A stretch of 64,000 nt of DNA, taken from NCBI RefSeq assembly GCF_001894945.1, contig NZ_BCXE01000004.1:122088-186087 (forward strand). The letters run 5' to 3'. This document shows positions 52,235 to 60,828 of the stretch, piece after piece. Origin of the DNA: Rhodococcus ruber NBRC 15591 (GTDB taxonomy: Bacteria; Actinomycetota; Actinomycetes; Mycobacteriales; Mycobacteriaceae). Each line of letters begins with the position of its first letter. The stretch's first letter is position 1. Made by a program: the position numbers and the translations under genes. Below the pieces are notes generated by a model. The model was given only the letters and a program-made list of their open reading frames with translations. It had not been told where the DNA came from and did no database searches.

Positions 52235-52522
52235 TCACTTGCCGTGGCGCAGAACCTTGGTGCGGAGCACCGACTCGTTCAGGCCGAGCTGGCGATCCAG
52301 CTCCGCGACAGTGGCGGGCGTAGCGCTGATGTCGATCACCGCGTAGATGCCTTCGCTGTGCTTGGCGATCTCGTACGCGAGACGACGCTTACCCCACACG
52401 TCGACCTTGTCGATCTTGCCGCCGTCCTGGCGAACGACGTTGAGGAACGTATCCAGCGACGGGGCGACAGTGCGCTCGTCCAGGCTGGGGTCGAGAATGA
52501 CCATCAGTTCGTAATGACGCAT
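52235..52522 (-). CDS. rpsF: 30S ribosomal protein S6
   Basis: 95 aa. [40 protein letters not shown] and YAVIDI are the S6 signature. It binds S18 on the 30S platform. First gene of the operon; an RNA hairpin with a CCG loop lies about 34 bp upstream of its start, where the S6:S18 complex may act. Confidence 0.97.
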   Translation of the reverse strand: MRHYELMVILDPSLDERTVAPSLDTFLNVVRQDGGKIDKVDVWGKRRLAYEIAKHSEGIYAVIDISATPATVAELDRQLGLNESVLRTKVLRHGK

Positions 52523-52555
52523 AAGACCTCATCACCTCCTATGGACTATGGGCGG

Positions 52556-52572
52556 TCACGGACGGTCCGTGA
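52556..52572 (-). promoter_or_regulatory. Hairpin with CCG loop in the rpsF leader (candidate S6:S18 site)
   Basis: Read on the minus strand: TCACGGA-CCG-TCCGTGA, a 7-bp stem with a CCG loop, 34-50 nt before the rpsF start codon. S6:S18 leader motifs described in other bacteria display an exposed CCG. The match is short, so regulation is a hypothesis. Confidence 0.5.
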
Positions 52573-52652
52573 CAGGAGGGTCGTTGCGTCAGCAACCCAT
52601 GCAGGCTACACGACGCGCCCTTGACCAGCGAAATTGGCCTAGGGTGAAGAAC

Positions 52653-53996
52653 ATGCGCACGAGTTCCCGGACGCCCGCGCTCGTCGCCGTCGTGACGTGC
52701 GCGCTCGCCATGTGGCTCGGCTACCTGAACAAGGCCCGCTGCGCCGGGCCGCCGTTCGACCCGCAGGGCCGCAGCGTGCGGTTCGACGCGGTCAAGGACG
52801 CCACGGTCTGCTACTCCGACATCCAGCAGTTGTGGATCGGACGCGGCATCAACCTGCACCTGTTCCCGTTCCTCGACGGCGGGATCACCCGCGACGGCGT
52901 GCTCACCGGCGGCACCGTCGAGTACCCGGTACTGAGCGGCATCCTGATGTGGGTGGGGGCCCTGCGCGCCGACACCGACGCCGAGTTCCTCCTGCACTCC
53001 GCGCTGCTGCTGGCCCCGTTCGGCCTGCTCGTCGCGTGGCTCCTCGGCCGGCTGGCCGGATGGGCCGCGCTGCTCTGGTCGGTGACGCCGCCGCTGGTGC
53101 TGTACGGCTTCCACAACTGGGACCTGCCCGTCGTCGCGACCACCGTCGGGGCCGTGGCCGTGCTCGGGGTGCGACGGTGGTCCCTGCGCACCCGCGCGGT
53201 GGCCGCGGCCGTCCTGCTCGCGGTCGGGTTCTGCCTCAAGGTGTATCCCGGCATCTTCGTGCTGCCGCTGATCGCGTACGTCCTGACCGGCGGGGACGAA
53301 CCGCGACCCCGGCGCGACGTGCGGGGCGCGGTGACGGTGGGCGCCGCAGCGGCGGTAACGGTGATCGCCGTGAACCTGCCGTTCGCGCTGCTCGGCTATC
53401 CGGGATGGCGCGCATCGTTCGAGTTCCAGGGCAACCGCGCGGCCGACGCCACGAGCAACTCGATCTGGTACTGGGGGCTGCGGCCGCTGGTCGGCGGCTA
53501 TCAGGACACCGAGGTCACGGCCGAGTACAACGACATCGTCGCCGTCGTCTCGCCGTTGTCGATCTGCGCCGCCTTCGCGCTGGCGCTGTGGCTGGGGTGG
53601 CGGCGGTACCGCCGCGACGGCAGCTACCCGTGGGTCGCGGTCGGCGCCGCGATGCTGTGTGGATTCCTGCTGCTGCACAAGGTCCATTCACCGCAGTACA
53701 CCCTGTGGCTGTTGCCGTTCCTGGTGCTGCTGCGGGTGCGCTGGCCGCTGATCGCCTCGTACCTCACCGTGGACCTCGCCATCGGGATCGGGGTGTTCCT
53801 GTGGTTCGACGCGACCATGACCCACAGCGACACCACGATCCCGCTGCTGCTCACCCTGGTCGGGGTGTGGGGGCGGGCCGCGCTGCTCGTCGTGCTGTTC
53901 TTCGTGTTCGCCGGCGCACCCCTGCGCCGATCCGGCCAGCCCCCACCCGACGAGGAGCAACCCCGGATGCCGGCTATGAGCGGAGAAAATCGGTGA
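52653..53996 (+). CDS. GT87-like polyprenyl-phosphate-mannose transferase-type membrane protein
   Basis: 447 aa from the ATG at 52653 with AGGG 8 bp upstream. About ten helices, first loop with ARCAGPPFDPQGRSVRFDAV and CYSDIQQLWIGRGIN. The blocks WSVTPPLVLYGFHNWDLPVV and FCLKVYPGIFVLPLIAYVL are found in DUF2029/GT87 mannosyltransferases of the mycobacterial envelope. Related to the GT87 protein at 54995-56572 (same layout, divergent orientation). It may add mannose or arabinose from decaprenyl donors to lipoglycans; acceptor unknown. Confidence 0.8.
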   Translation: MRTSSRTPALVAVVTCALAMWLGYLNKARCAGPPFDPQGRSVRFDAVKDATVCYSDIQQLWIGRGINLHLFPFLDGGITRDGVLTGGTVEYPVLSGILMWVGALRADTDAEFLLHSALLLAPFGLLVAWLLGRLAGWAALLWSVTPPLVLYGFHNWDLPVVATTVGAVAVLGVRRWSLRTRAVAAAVLLAVGFCLKVYPGIFVLPLIAYVLTGGDEPRPRRDVRGAVTVGAAAAVTVIAVNLPFALLGYPGWRASFEFQGNRAADATSNSIWYWGLRPLVGGYQDTEVTAEYNDIVAVVSPLSICAAFALALWLGWRRYRRDGSYPWVAVGAAMLCGFLLLHKVHSPQYTLWLLPFLVLLRVRWPLIASYLTVDLAIGIGVFLWFDATMTHSDTTIPLLLTLVGVWGRAALLVVLFFVFAGAPLRRSGQPPPDEEQPRMPAMSGENR

Positions 53997-54120
53997 ACAC
54001 GTCCCGGGCCGGGCGGCCGGCGCGGTCGTGGTGAGTGCGGCAGCACCGCGGCTGGTCTACCCTTCCGCGCGGGGGGAACCGGAACAGGCCGGGATCCCGA
54101 CGGGGTGATCGAGGACGAAG

Positions 54121-54471
54121 ATGAGTGACTATCCGCAGTACCCGCCGAACAATCCGGGCGGGTATCCCCCGCCGGGCGGCTACGGGTACTACCCGGGGCC
54201 GCAGTTCGGGCCGCCACCCGACAACAACCTGGTGTGGGGCATTCTCACGACGATCCTCTGCTGCCTGCCGCTCGGCGTCGTTTCGATCATCAAGGCGAGC
54301 CAGGTCAATTCCCTCTGGGCGCAGGGCCAGTTCGATGCCGCGCGCCGATCGGCCGACGACGCGAAGAAGTGGGCGATCTGGTCGGTGGTGGCGAGCGTCG
54401 CGGTATGGGCGGTGGTCGTCGTCTTCTACATCGTCGTCCTCGCCGCGGCGGTCTCGTCGTCGGGTTACTGA
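54121..54471 (+). CDS. CD225/dispanin-family small membrane protein
   Basis: 116 aa. A Pro/Gly/Tyr-rich head (PPNNPGGYPPPGGYGYYPGP) precedes two helices. The conserved block NNLVWGILTTILCCLPLGVV then SIIKASQVNSLWAQGQFDAA is typical of bacterial CD225 (interferon-induced transmembrane-like) proteins. Head probably cytoplasmic. Followed 11 bp later by a DUF2752 gene, a common pairing in actinobacteria. Function unknown. Confidence 0.82.
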   Translation: MSDYPQYPPNNPGGYPPPGGYGYYPGPQFGPPPDNNLVWGILTTILCCLPLGVVSIIKASQVNSLWAQGQFDAARRSADDAKKWAIWSVVASVAVWAVVVVFYIVVLAAAVSSSGY

Positions 54472-54482
54472 GGGACCCGGCC

Positions 54483-54896
54483 GTGCAGACGCTCACCGCC
54501 CGGCTCGCCGCTCCCGTCGGGGTGGCGGCCGTGTCGGTGTGCGTGTGCGCGGCCGTCGCGTGGGCGGATCCGACGACGCCGGGTGGCCCGATTCCGCCGT
54601 GCCCGACCCGCGCCCTGTTCGGTATCTGGTGCCCCGGGTGCGGATCGTCGCGGATGCTGTATTCGCTGCTGCACCTCGATGTTCCGGCCGCGCTGCGCTA
54701 CAACGCCCTCGGCGTGGCCGCGGTGCTGCTGCTGGGGTGGTCGTTCGTCGTGTGGACGGCCGCCCGGGTCCGCGGCCACCGGATCGCCCAGTGGTACCAG
54801 TGGCGGTGGGCGCCGCAGATCGTGCTGTGGGCGGTGCTGGGCTGGTTCGTCGTCCGCAACCTCCCCGTCGCGCCCTTCGACGCGCTGCGCGTGTAG
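54483..54896 (+). CDS. DUF2752 membrane protein
   Basis: 137 aa from the GTG at 54483 (GAGGGA upstream). Signature CPTRALFGIWCPGCGSSRML then LDVPAALRYNALGV, with three to four helices. The CPxC-like GIWCPGCGSSR cysteines are conserved in DUF2752 and may bind metal or form a disulfide. Co-transcribed with the CD225 gene. Function unknown. Confidence 0.82.
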   Translation: MQTLTARLAAPVGVAAVSVCVCAAVAWADPTTPGGPIPPCPTRALFGIWCPGCGSSRMLYSLLHLDVPAALRYNALGVAAVLLLGWSFVVWTAARVRGHRIAQWYQWRWAPQIVLWAVLGWFVVRNLPVAPFDALRV

Positions 54897-54901
54897 ACGA
54901 C

Positions 54902-54918
54902 GCTCGTCGCGGACGAGC
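54902..54918. terminator. Short hairpin between convergent genes
   Basis: GCTCGTC-gcg-GACGAGC, 7-bp stem right after the DUF2752 stop. The rest of the ~100-bp gap holds an unusual run of A and T (GAAAATGC, GTTTTTAC) flanked by GCGCGC, which may also help termination. Confidence 0.45.
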
Positions 54919-54994
54919 ACTCGCGCGCGAAAATGCTTCCCGCGCAGGTTTTTACGCGCGCGGGCAGCACCCGTCGCGCGCGGCTCCGGCCGGG

Positions 54995-56572
54995 CTACGG
55001 TGCGGCGCTCGACGCGGGTGTCCGCCGCTCGGCCGATTCGGGAGGTGATGTCCGCCGGGCGCCGGGCCGCACTCCCTCCGGAATCCACCGCGGGGGAGCG
55101 TCGGGGGCGTGGTCGAGCACACCACCGACGGGGTCGTCGACGAAGCCGTAGCGCACGAGATCCTCGGCCGGACGGAGAATCTGCCGGACGACGAGCGCGC
55201 ACAGCGCCACGACCGCGAGGTCGCGCAGCAGCACGGTCGTCGTGAACCACTGCTCGGGCAGGCCCTTGTTCTCGGCGCCGAGATAGAAGTACATGCGCGG
55301 CACCCAGACGAGGGCGTCGATCGTCATCCACGCGAGCAGGATCCGCCGGTGCGGTAGGGCCAGCACGGCGAGCGGCACCAGCCACAGCGAATACTGGGGG
55401 CTCCACACCTTGTTGGTGAGCAGGAACGCGGCAACCACGAGGAAGCACAACTGGGCGAGGCGGGGGCGGCGCGGAGCCGTCCATGCGAGCCACGCGATGC
55501 CGGCGCAGGCCGCGGCGAACAGCAGCAGCGACACCGAGTTCAGGGTGGAGGTGTCCCAGCCGGACCACCCGGTCAGCGACCGCGCGACGTTGTAGATCGA
55601 ATCGGGGTCCGCCCCGCGTTCGGTGTTGAGCCGGAAGAACTCGGCCCAGCCGCGCGGGTAGAGGATCATGATCGGCAGGTTCACGGCGAGCCAGGCGGCC
55701 GCCGCGGCACCGGCCGCCTGGCCCAGTGCCCGCAGCTTCCCGGTGCGCAGGCACAGCAGCAGCAGCGGACCGAACAGCAGCAGCGGGTACAGCTTGGTGG
55801 CGGCACCGAGCCCGAACAGCACCCCGGCGAGCACCGGCCGCCGCCGCGCCCAGGCCAGCAGCCCACCGGCCGCGAAGGCGGTGGCGAGGGCGTCGAAGTT
55901 GGTGAAGGCGTGCACGGCGACGAGCGGCGAGGCGGCGACGAGCGCCGCGTCCCAGATGCGGCGGCCGGCGGAGAGCGCGGTGGCCCACACGGTGACGAGC
56001 CAGGCCGCGGCGAGACCCACCGCGACGATGTCGAAGTAGATCGCCACCTGCAGGCCGCCCGGAAGCCACGACGCGGCGTCCCAGGCCTTCGCTGCGCGCA
56101 TCGAGACGTACTGGTAGAGGCCGGCGAGGACCGGATACTCCATGTACCGGACCTGGGACTGCCCGTCCGGTCCGGGCTCCTCCCACGACGTCTTGTACGG
56201 GAAGGCACCGGCACTGAGGCGTTCGGCGCCGTAGAGCGGCACGACGTCGGAGTAGCACATGGCGACGTACTGCCGGTTGTCGCCCCAGTCCAGCCCGAGG
56301 GCACCGTTCTCGCCCACCGGCCCCTGCTGGATGCAGGCGGCCTTGGTGAACCAGCCGAGAGCGAGGAACACGACCGCCAGGAGCAGCAGCGCGCGCAGCG
56401 GCGTGAAGAACCGGGTGCGTCCGAGCAGGGCGTACCGTCCGACGGGGCCGCCGATGCCGGTGGACAGACGCGACACCGTCGGATCGGTCCATCCGGGTGC
56501 GTCGCGCCAGTCCGCGGAGCGGCGGTCGGCAACGAGCGGACCCGGCGACGCGAGCTCTCTCTTCTCGGTCAC
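54995..56572 (-). CDS. GT87-family membrane glycosyltransferase (Rv0051-like)
   Basis: 525 aa, GTG start 9 bp after the ponA stop, so co-transcribed with it. About ten helices; FTKAACIQQGPVGENGALGL, CYSDVVPLYGAERLSAGAFP, YMEYPVLAGLYQYVS, LFGLGAATKLYPLLLFGPLL. The KLYP loop and EYP are shared with polyprenyl-phosphomannose-dependent transferases of the PimE/GT87 group. Position between ponA and rpsF matches M. tuberculosis Rv0051. Probably builds envelope lipoglycan; exact reaction unknown. Confidence 0.85.
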   Translation of the reverse strand: MTEKRELASPGPLVADRRSADWRDAPGWTDPTVSRLSTGIGGPVGRYALLGRTRFFTPLRALLLLAVVFLALGWFTKAACIQQGPVGENGALGLDWGDNRQYVAMCYSDVVPLYGAERLSAGAFPYKTSWEEPGPDGQSQVRYMEYPVLAGLYQYVSMRAAKAWDAASWLPGGLQVAIYFDIVAVGLAAAWLVTVWATALSAGRRIWDAALVAASPLVAVHAFTNFDALATAFAAGGLLAWARRRPVLAGVLFGLGAATKLYPLLLFGPLLLLCLRTGKLRALGQAAGAAAAAWLAVNLPIMILYPRGWAEFFRLNTERGADPDSIYNVARSLTGWSGWDTSTLNSVSLLLFAAACAGIAWLAWTAPRRPRLAQLCFLVVAAFLLTNKVWSPQYSLWLVPLAVLALPHRRILLAWMTIDALVWVPRMYFYLGAENKGLPEQWFTTTVLLRDLAVVALCALVVRQILRPAEDLVRYGFVDDPVGGVLDHAPDAPPRWIPEGVRPGARRTSPPESAERRTPASSAAP

Positions 56573-56581
56573 CCCGCGAGG

Positions 56582-59284
56582 CTACCCGCCGGGTGTGGCG
56601 CCGACGGGGTCCTCCTGGAAGCGGCTGTTGCCGGACTGCTCGTCCCCGCCGGCACCGGTCGACTCGTCCTGCGTCCCGAAGCCCGGCGTGTCCTCTTCCG
56701 TGGTGGGGGTCGGTGTGGGCACCTGCTGGGTGGTGGTCTGCGGCGCCACGCCCGGCATGGGGATGGTCACGCCCGGGAGGATCTCGACGTTGCGGGTCGT
56801 GATCTCCGGCGGCGTGGGCAGCTCCGGCGTCGTCCGCTCGGTCGTCGTCGGGGTCTGCGTCGTGGTCCTCGGCGGCGCCGGCGCCGAGTACGCCGGGACG
56901 CCGGCCTGTCCGGCGATCGGTTCGGGAGTCGGGAACTTCTCGACGTCGGTGCCTTGGAGGGCACCGTCCATCGTGTCCTTCCAGATGTCCGACGGCAGGC
57001 CGGACCCGTAGATCATGCCGCCCCAGCTGTTCTCCAGGGGCAGGCCCTGTTCGGTGCCGACCCACACGGCCGTCGACAGCGACGGCGTGTAGCCCACCAT
57101 CCAGGCGTCCTTGTTCGAGCCGGTGTCGCCGAGCTGCGCGGTGCCGGTCTTGGCGGCGGACGGGCGGCCGCCGGCGAGGGCATGCCCGTTGGAGTACGCG
57201 GCGATGGGCATCATCGCGGCGGTGGTGTTGTCTGCCACGGCCTCGTCGACCCGCTGTTCCCCGGCGGGGGTGCCGCGGTCGAGCAGCACGGTGCCGTCGG
57301 CGGTGACGACCTTCTGCACGAAGTAGGGCTCGTGGTAGGTGCCGGACGCGGCGAGCGTCGCGTACGCCGACGCCATGTCGATCACGCGGGACTGGTACTG
57401 GCCGAGCACGATGCCGTAGTTGGGGCCGACGCCGCCCGGCTCGGTGAGGGTCTCGCCGACGCCGGGGATCTCCTCGGGGATGCCGAGCTGGTGTGCCATG
57501 TCGGCGATGGCCTGCGGGCCGTTGTCCATCTCGAGCATCATCCGGTAGAAGCTGGTGTTGAGCGACCGCTTCAGCGCCTCGGCGATGGTGCAGGTGCCGC
57601 AGTTCTCGCCCTCGACGTTGCCGATCGAGATGCCGTTGACGGTGAGCGGGCCGCTGTCGTACATCGCGGACAGCGGGTTGCCCTGGTCGAGGTTGGCGGC
57701 CAGGCCGAACACCTTGAACGACGATCCGGTCTGCAGACCGGACTGGGCGAAGTCGAAGCCACCGCCGTTGTCGCCGCCGTAGTAGGCGCGGACGGCGCCG
57801 CTGCGCGGGTCGACGGATACGACGGCGGTGCGCAGCTCCTCCGGCTCGCCGTCCATGTTCGTGCGGACCGCGTCGAGTGCGGCCTCCTGTGCCTGCGGGT
57901 CGATCGTGGTGGTGATCTGGAGTCCCTCGGTGTTCAGCAGGTTCTCGTCGATGCCCTCCTCGGACAGCTCCCGCAGCACCTGGGTGCGTAGCAGGCCCTC
58001 CGGCCCGTTGGACTGTCCGCCGTTGTCGACCTCGGCCAGCGGCACGTACCGCGGATACTGCATCGAGGCCCGGTCGGCCTCGTTCAGGGTGCCGGCGGTC
58101 ACCATCCCGTCGAGGACGTAGTTCCAGCGCGCCTGGGCGCCCTCGGGGTTGGTCTCCGGATCCAGCAGCGACGGCAGCTGGATCGAGGAGGCGAGCACGG
58201 CACCCTCCTCGACGGTGAGCTCGCCGACGGGCTTACCGAAGTACGCCGTGGAGGCAGCGGCGATGCCGTACGCGCCACGTCCGAAGTAGATGGTGTTCAG
58301 GTAGGCGGCGAGGATGTCGTCCTTGGACCACTGGTTGGCCATCTTGGACGCGAGGACGAGTTCCTTCATCTTGCGGGTCAGGGTGCGCTCGGAGCCGACC
58401 AGCGCCGTCTTCACGTACTGCTGGGTGATGGTCGAACCACCGCCGGCGCTCTCCCGGCCGAGGATGTTGTCGCGGGCCGCGCGGGCGAAGCCGCTGACCG
58501 AGAATCCGGGATTGCTGTAGAAGTCACGATCCTCGGCGGCGAGTACGGCGTTGCGGACGTGCTCGGGGATCTCGTCGAGGCCCACCTCGGTGCGGTTGCC
58601 CTCGGGCGGCACCACCTTGGTGATGACGGTCGAGCCGTCGGCGGCGTAGACGGTGGCGACCTGGTTGGTCTTCAGGTCACCGGGACGCGGAACCTCCTGG
58701 ACGACGTAGGCCAGCATGAACGCGAGGATCGGCAGCACCAGGGCCAGGGCCACGGCCACGTAGCCGACACGCCGCACGGTGCGCCAGCGCGTCGACTTGG
58801 GGTCGCCCGGACCACGCGGGGGCTCGTCACCCCCGCCGCGCGCGGTCGGGGGCGGGGTCGGTGGGCGCCCGCCGGGGGGCGCGCCTGCGGGCCGGTCGGG
58901 CGGCTGCTGAGGGTTGCGGTTCTGCACCGGCGGCCGGTTCTGCGGCGGGAGTTGCCGGGTCCGGTCGGCCGGTGGTTGCTGCGGTCGCGGCCCGTGAGCG
59001 TCCGGCGACGGCATCCCTGCGGCCCCGTACTGCTGCGGGGGACGTTGCTGCGGCGGATACGGCTGGGGCCGCGGGCCGCCCGGCTGGGGGCGCGGCGGCG
59101 GCGGGTACGGACGTCCCTGCGGCGGGGGCATCCGCCGTTCGGCGGGCGGCGGCCCGCCGGGACCGCGCTGCGGTGGGGGACCCCCCACAGGTCCCGGTCG
59201 CCGCGGCGGCGGGGGACCTGCCGGTCCGTTCCCGTGCGGCGGCATCGGCCGGTCGCCCTGCGGGTCGTTGTGGGGGGAACTCAC
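56582..59284 (-). CDS. ponA: Class A penicillin-binding protein (PonA1-type)
   Basis: 900 aa. Long Pro/Gln/Gly-rich cytoplasmic head (1-170), one helix (VGYVAVALALVLPILAFMLA), glycosyltransferase domain with VLAAEDRDFYSNPGFSVSGF and GGGSTITQQYVKTALVGSER, transpeptidase domain with SxxK = Ser521-Lys524 (QTGSSFKVFGLAANL), SLNTSF, and AAKTGTAQLG. The Thr/Pro-rich tail ends without a PASTA domain. It polymerises and cross-links peptidoglycan. The head is longer than in M. tuberculosis PonA1, where Thr residues are kinase targets. Start is GTG at 59284. Confidence 0.95.
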   Translation of the reverse strand: MSSPHNDPQGDRPMPPHGNGPAGPPPPRRPGPVGGPPPQRGPGGPPPAERRMPPPQGRPYPPPPRPQPGGPRPQPYPPQQRPPQQYGAAGMPSPDAHGPRPQQPPADRTRQLPPQNRPPVQNRNPQQPPDRPAGAPPGGRPPTPPPTARGGGDEPPRGPGDPKSTRWRTVRRVGYVAVALALVLPILAFMLAYVVQEVPRPGDLKTNQVATVYAADGSTVITKVVPPEGNRTEVGLDEIPEHVRNAVLAAEDRDFYSNPGFSVSGFARAARDNILGRESAGGGSTITQQYVKTALVGSERTLTRKMKELVLASKMANQWSKDDILAAYLNTIYFGRGAYGIAAASTAYFGKPVGELTVEEGAVLASSIQLPSLLDPETNPEGAQARWNYVLDGMVTAGTLNEADRASMQYPRYVPLAEVDNGGQSNGPEGLLRTQVLRELSEEGIDENLLNTEGLQITTTIDPQAQEAALDAVRTNMDGEPEELRTAVVSVDPRSGAVRAYYGGDNGGGFDFAQSGLQTGSSFKVFGLAANLDQGNPLSAMYDSGPLTVNGISIGNVEGENCGTCTIAEALKRSLNTSFYRMMLEMDNGPQAIADMAHQLGIPEEIPGVGETLTEPGGVGPNYGIVLGQYQSRVIDMASAYATLAASGTYHEPYFVQKVVTADGTVLLDRGTPAGEQRVDEAVADNTTAAMMPIAAYSNGHALAGGRPSAAKTGTAQLGDTGSNKDAWMVGYTPSLSTAVWVGTEQGLPLENSWGGMIYGSGLPSDIWKDTMDGALQGTDVEKFPTPEPIAGQAGVPAYSAPAPPRTTTQTPTTTERTTPELPTPPEITTRNVEILPGVTIPMPGVAPQTTTQQVPTPTPTTEEDTPGFGTQDESTGAGGDEQSGNSRFQEDPVGATPGG

Positions 59285-59372
59285 GTACTCATCTCCAACC
59301 GGTAGCGCGGACGCGCGGCACGCGTCCTCGTTTCACGTCTGCAGACTTCGGTCTCGTCGGGCAGCGCGCGTT

Positions 59373-59418
59373 CGGGCAGTGCAATGTTTCGGGCAGTGCA
59401 GTGTTTTCGGGCAGTGCA
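59373..59418. repeat. Three copies of CGGGCAGTGCA upstream of ponA
   Basis: CGGGCAGTGCA at 59373, 59390 and 59408, 17 and 18 bp apart, each followed by ATG/GTGT. They lie 89-134 bp upstream of the leftward ponA start, in the 188-bp gap after the DUF5318 gene. Spacing close to two helical turns suggests repeated protein binding sites or a small tandem duplication. Confidence 0.75.
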
Positions 59419-59472
59419 GTGTCGCCCGGGGACCTCACCGGGCGCGGCGGTTCAGCAGGGGTCGCGCACGGC

Positions 59473-59895
59473 TCACTCGCTCGCGGTGCGGCGGCTCTGG
59501 CCGGTCGACCTGCGGCGGGGCCGCTTCGGCGCGGGTTCCGCCCCCAGGACATAGGACTGGACGAGGTGGTTCCAGCTGCACGTGCGGCACACCTCGACCA
59601 CGTGGACGGAGAACTCCTCCTGGCTGGCGGCCAGGCGGACCAGTTCCTCCGCGGTGCGGGCCGACCCGGACACCGGACCGAGCTTGTCGCCGAACACCCA
59701 CGACACGAGTGTCAGCTGCTCCTTGCGGCAGATCGGGCAGACCACGTCACTGCCGCGGCCGTGGAACTTGGCGGCACGGAGCAGGTAGGGGCTGGCGTCG
59801 CACACCTCCGAGACGCCGGTCCGTCCCGAGTAGACCTGAGCGAGCAGCGACCTGCGCTGCAGCGCGTAGTCCACCACCTGCCGCTGTATCCGCAC
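59473..59895 (-). CDS. DUF5318 protein with two CxxC pairs (Rv0049-like)
   Basis: 140 aa. RIQRQVVDYALQRRSLLAQV then VYSGRTGVSEVCDASPYLLR, VCPICRKEQLTLVSWVFGD and VEVCRTCSWNHLVQSYVLG: the two CxxC pairs probably form one zinc site. A basic tail follows. Next to ponA in this order in mycobacteria as well. Function unknown. Confidence 0.87.
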   Translation of the reverse strand: MRIQRQVVDYALQRRSLLAQVYSGRTGVSEVCDASPYLLRAAKFHGRGSDVVCPICRKEQLTLVSWVFGDKLGPVSGSARTAEELVRLAASQEEFSVHVVEVCRTCSWNHLVQSYVLGAEPAPKRPRRRSTGQSRRTASE

Positions 59896-59989
59896 GGGTC
59901 CAGAGTACGTGCGGACGGCACGCGGGTGGGCAGGGTGTGGGCCGCGTGACTGTGCGACGCGCCCATATCGGACGTTCTACGCTGCCCGG

Positions 59990-60805
59990 ATGGTGAGCCG
60001 ACACACGCCGCGAACGCGGGCACGCGACATCGACCGGGCGCAGGCCTGCGGCCGCCTCGACACCGCCTACGCCGACGGTCAGCTCGACTTCGGGGAACAC
60101 CGGGACCGGACGGCCCGGGCCATGTCCGCGAAGACGCTGGGCGAGCTCGCGGACCTGGTCCGGGACCTGCAGCCACCCGAGAATCCGGCGGTCCCGTCTT
60201 CGGCCCGGCGGCCCGGGCTGCGCCGGATCGTGGCGGTGGCCGTCGCGGTGGCGGCCGCGGTGGCCGGCGCGGTGCTGCTGCTGTCGGCGGGTCCGGCGCC
60301 GGAGCCCGCGGCCGTGCGGGAGCAGCCCGCCGCACCGGTGGCAGTTCCCGGCGACGGCGTCGACCCGATCGTGGTGACTCCGGTGCGGCCGCTCGAACCC
60401 GGCGGATTCGAGGGGGTTCTCGCGTCGGTGCGGGACCGCTTCGGTGACACGGTCGTGTATCGGCTGGTCCTCCGTCCGGATCGGGCTCACATCGAACGGG
60501 CGCTGCCGGACGACCCCGGCCGGATCGCCACGTACAGCTACGCGGGCGGGGCGCTACGGGCCCAACCGGTGACGACGCAGCGCCTCCCCGGCTACCGCGA
60601 TGTCGACCTCGGCGGGGTCGACCCCGGGGCCCTGACCACCCGGATCGCCGAAGCCCCCGCGCTGGTCGGACTGCCCGACGGCGCGGTCTCGCACGTCTCG
60701 TTCGCCCACGACGGCACGCCGACGGCGAACATCTACGTCGATTCCGGCGACCGCACCCGATACGTGAAGGTTCTGTTCGACGGCACCGTGCAGCGCGTGT
60801 TCTGA
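59990..60805 (+). CDS. DUF1707 membrane protein (paralogue 1 of 3)
   Basis: 271 aa from the ATG at 59990. Cytoplasmic DUF1707 domain (12-60: RARDIDRAQACGRLDTAYAD, GQLDFGEHRDRTARAM), one helix (IVAVAVAVAAAVAGAVLLLS), extracytoplasmic domain of about 160 residues. That domain, from GGFEGVLASVRDRFGDTVVY on, is repeated in the next two genes. Divergent from the DUF5318 gene. DUF1707 is tied to cell-surface regulation by context only. Confidence 0.82.
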   Translation: MVSRHTPRTRARDIDRAQACGRLDTAYADGQLDFGEHRDRTARAMSAKTLGELADLVRDLQPPENPAVPSSARRPGLRRIVAVAVAVAAAVAGAVLLLSAGPAPEPAAVREQPAAPVAVPGDGVDPIVVTPVRPLEPGGFEGVLASVRDRFGDTVVYRLVLRPDRAHIERALPDDPGRIATYSYAGGALRAQPVTTQRLPGYRDVDLGGVDPGALTTRIAEAPALVGLPDGAVSHVSFAHDGTPTANIYVDSGDRTRYVKVLFDGTVQRVF

Positions 60806-60828
60806 ACTGCATCGTTACGATCTCCCGC

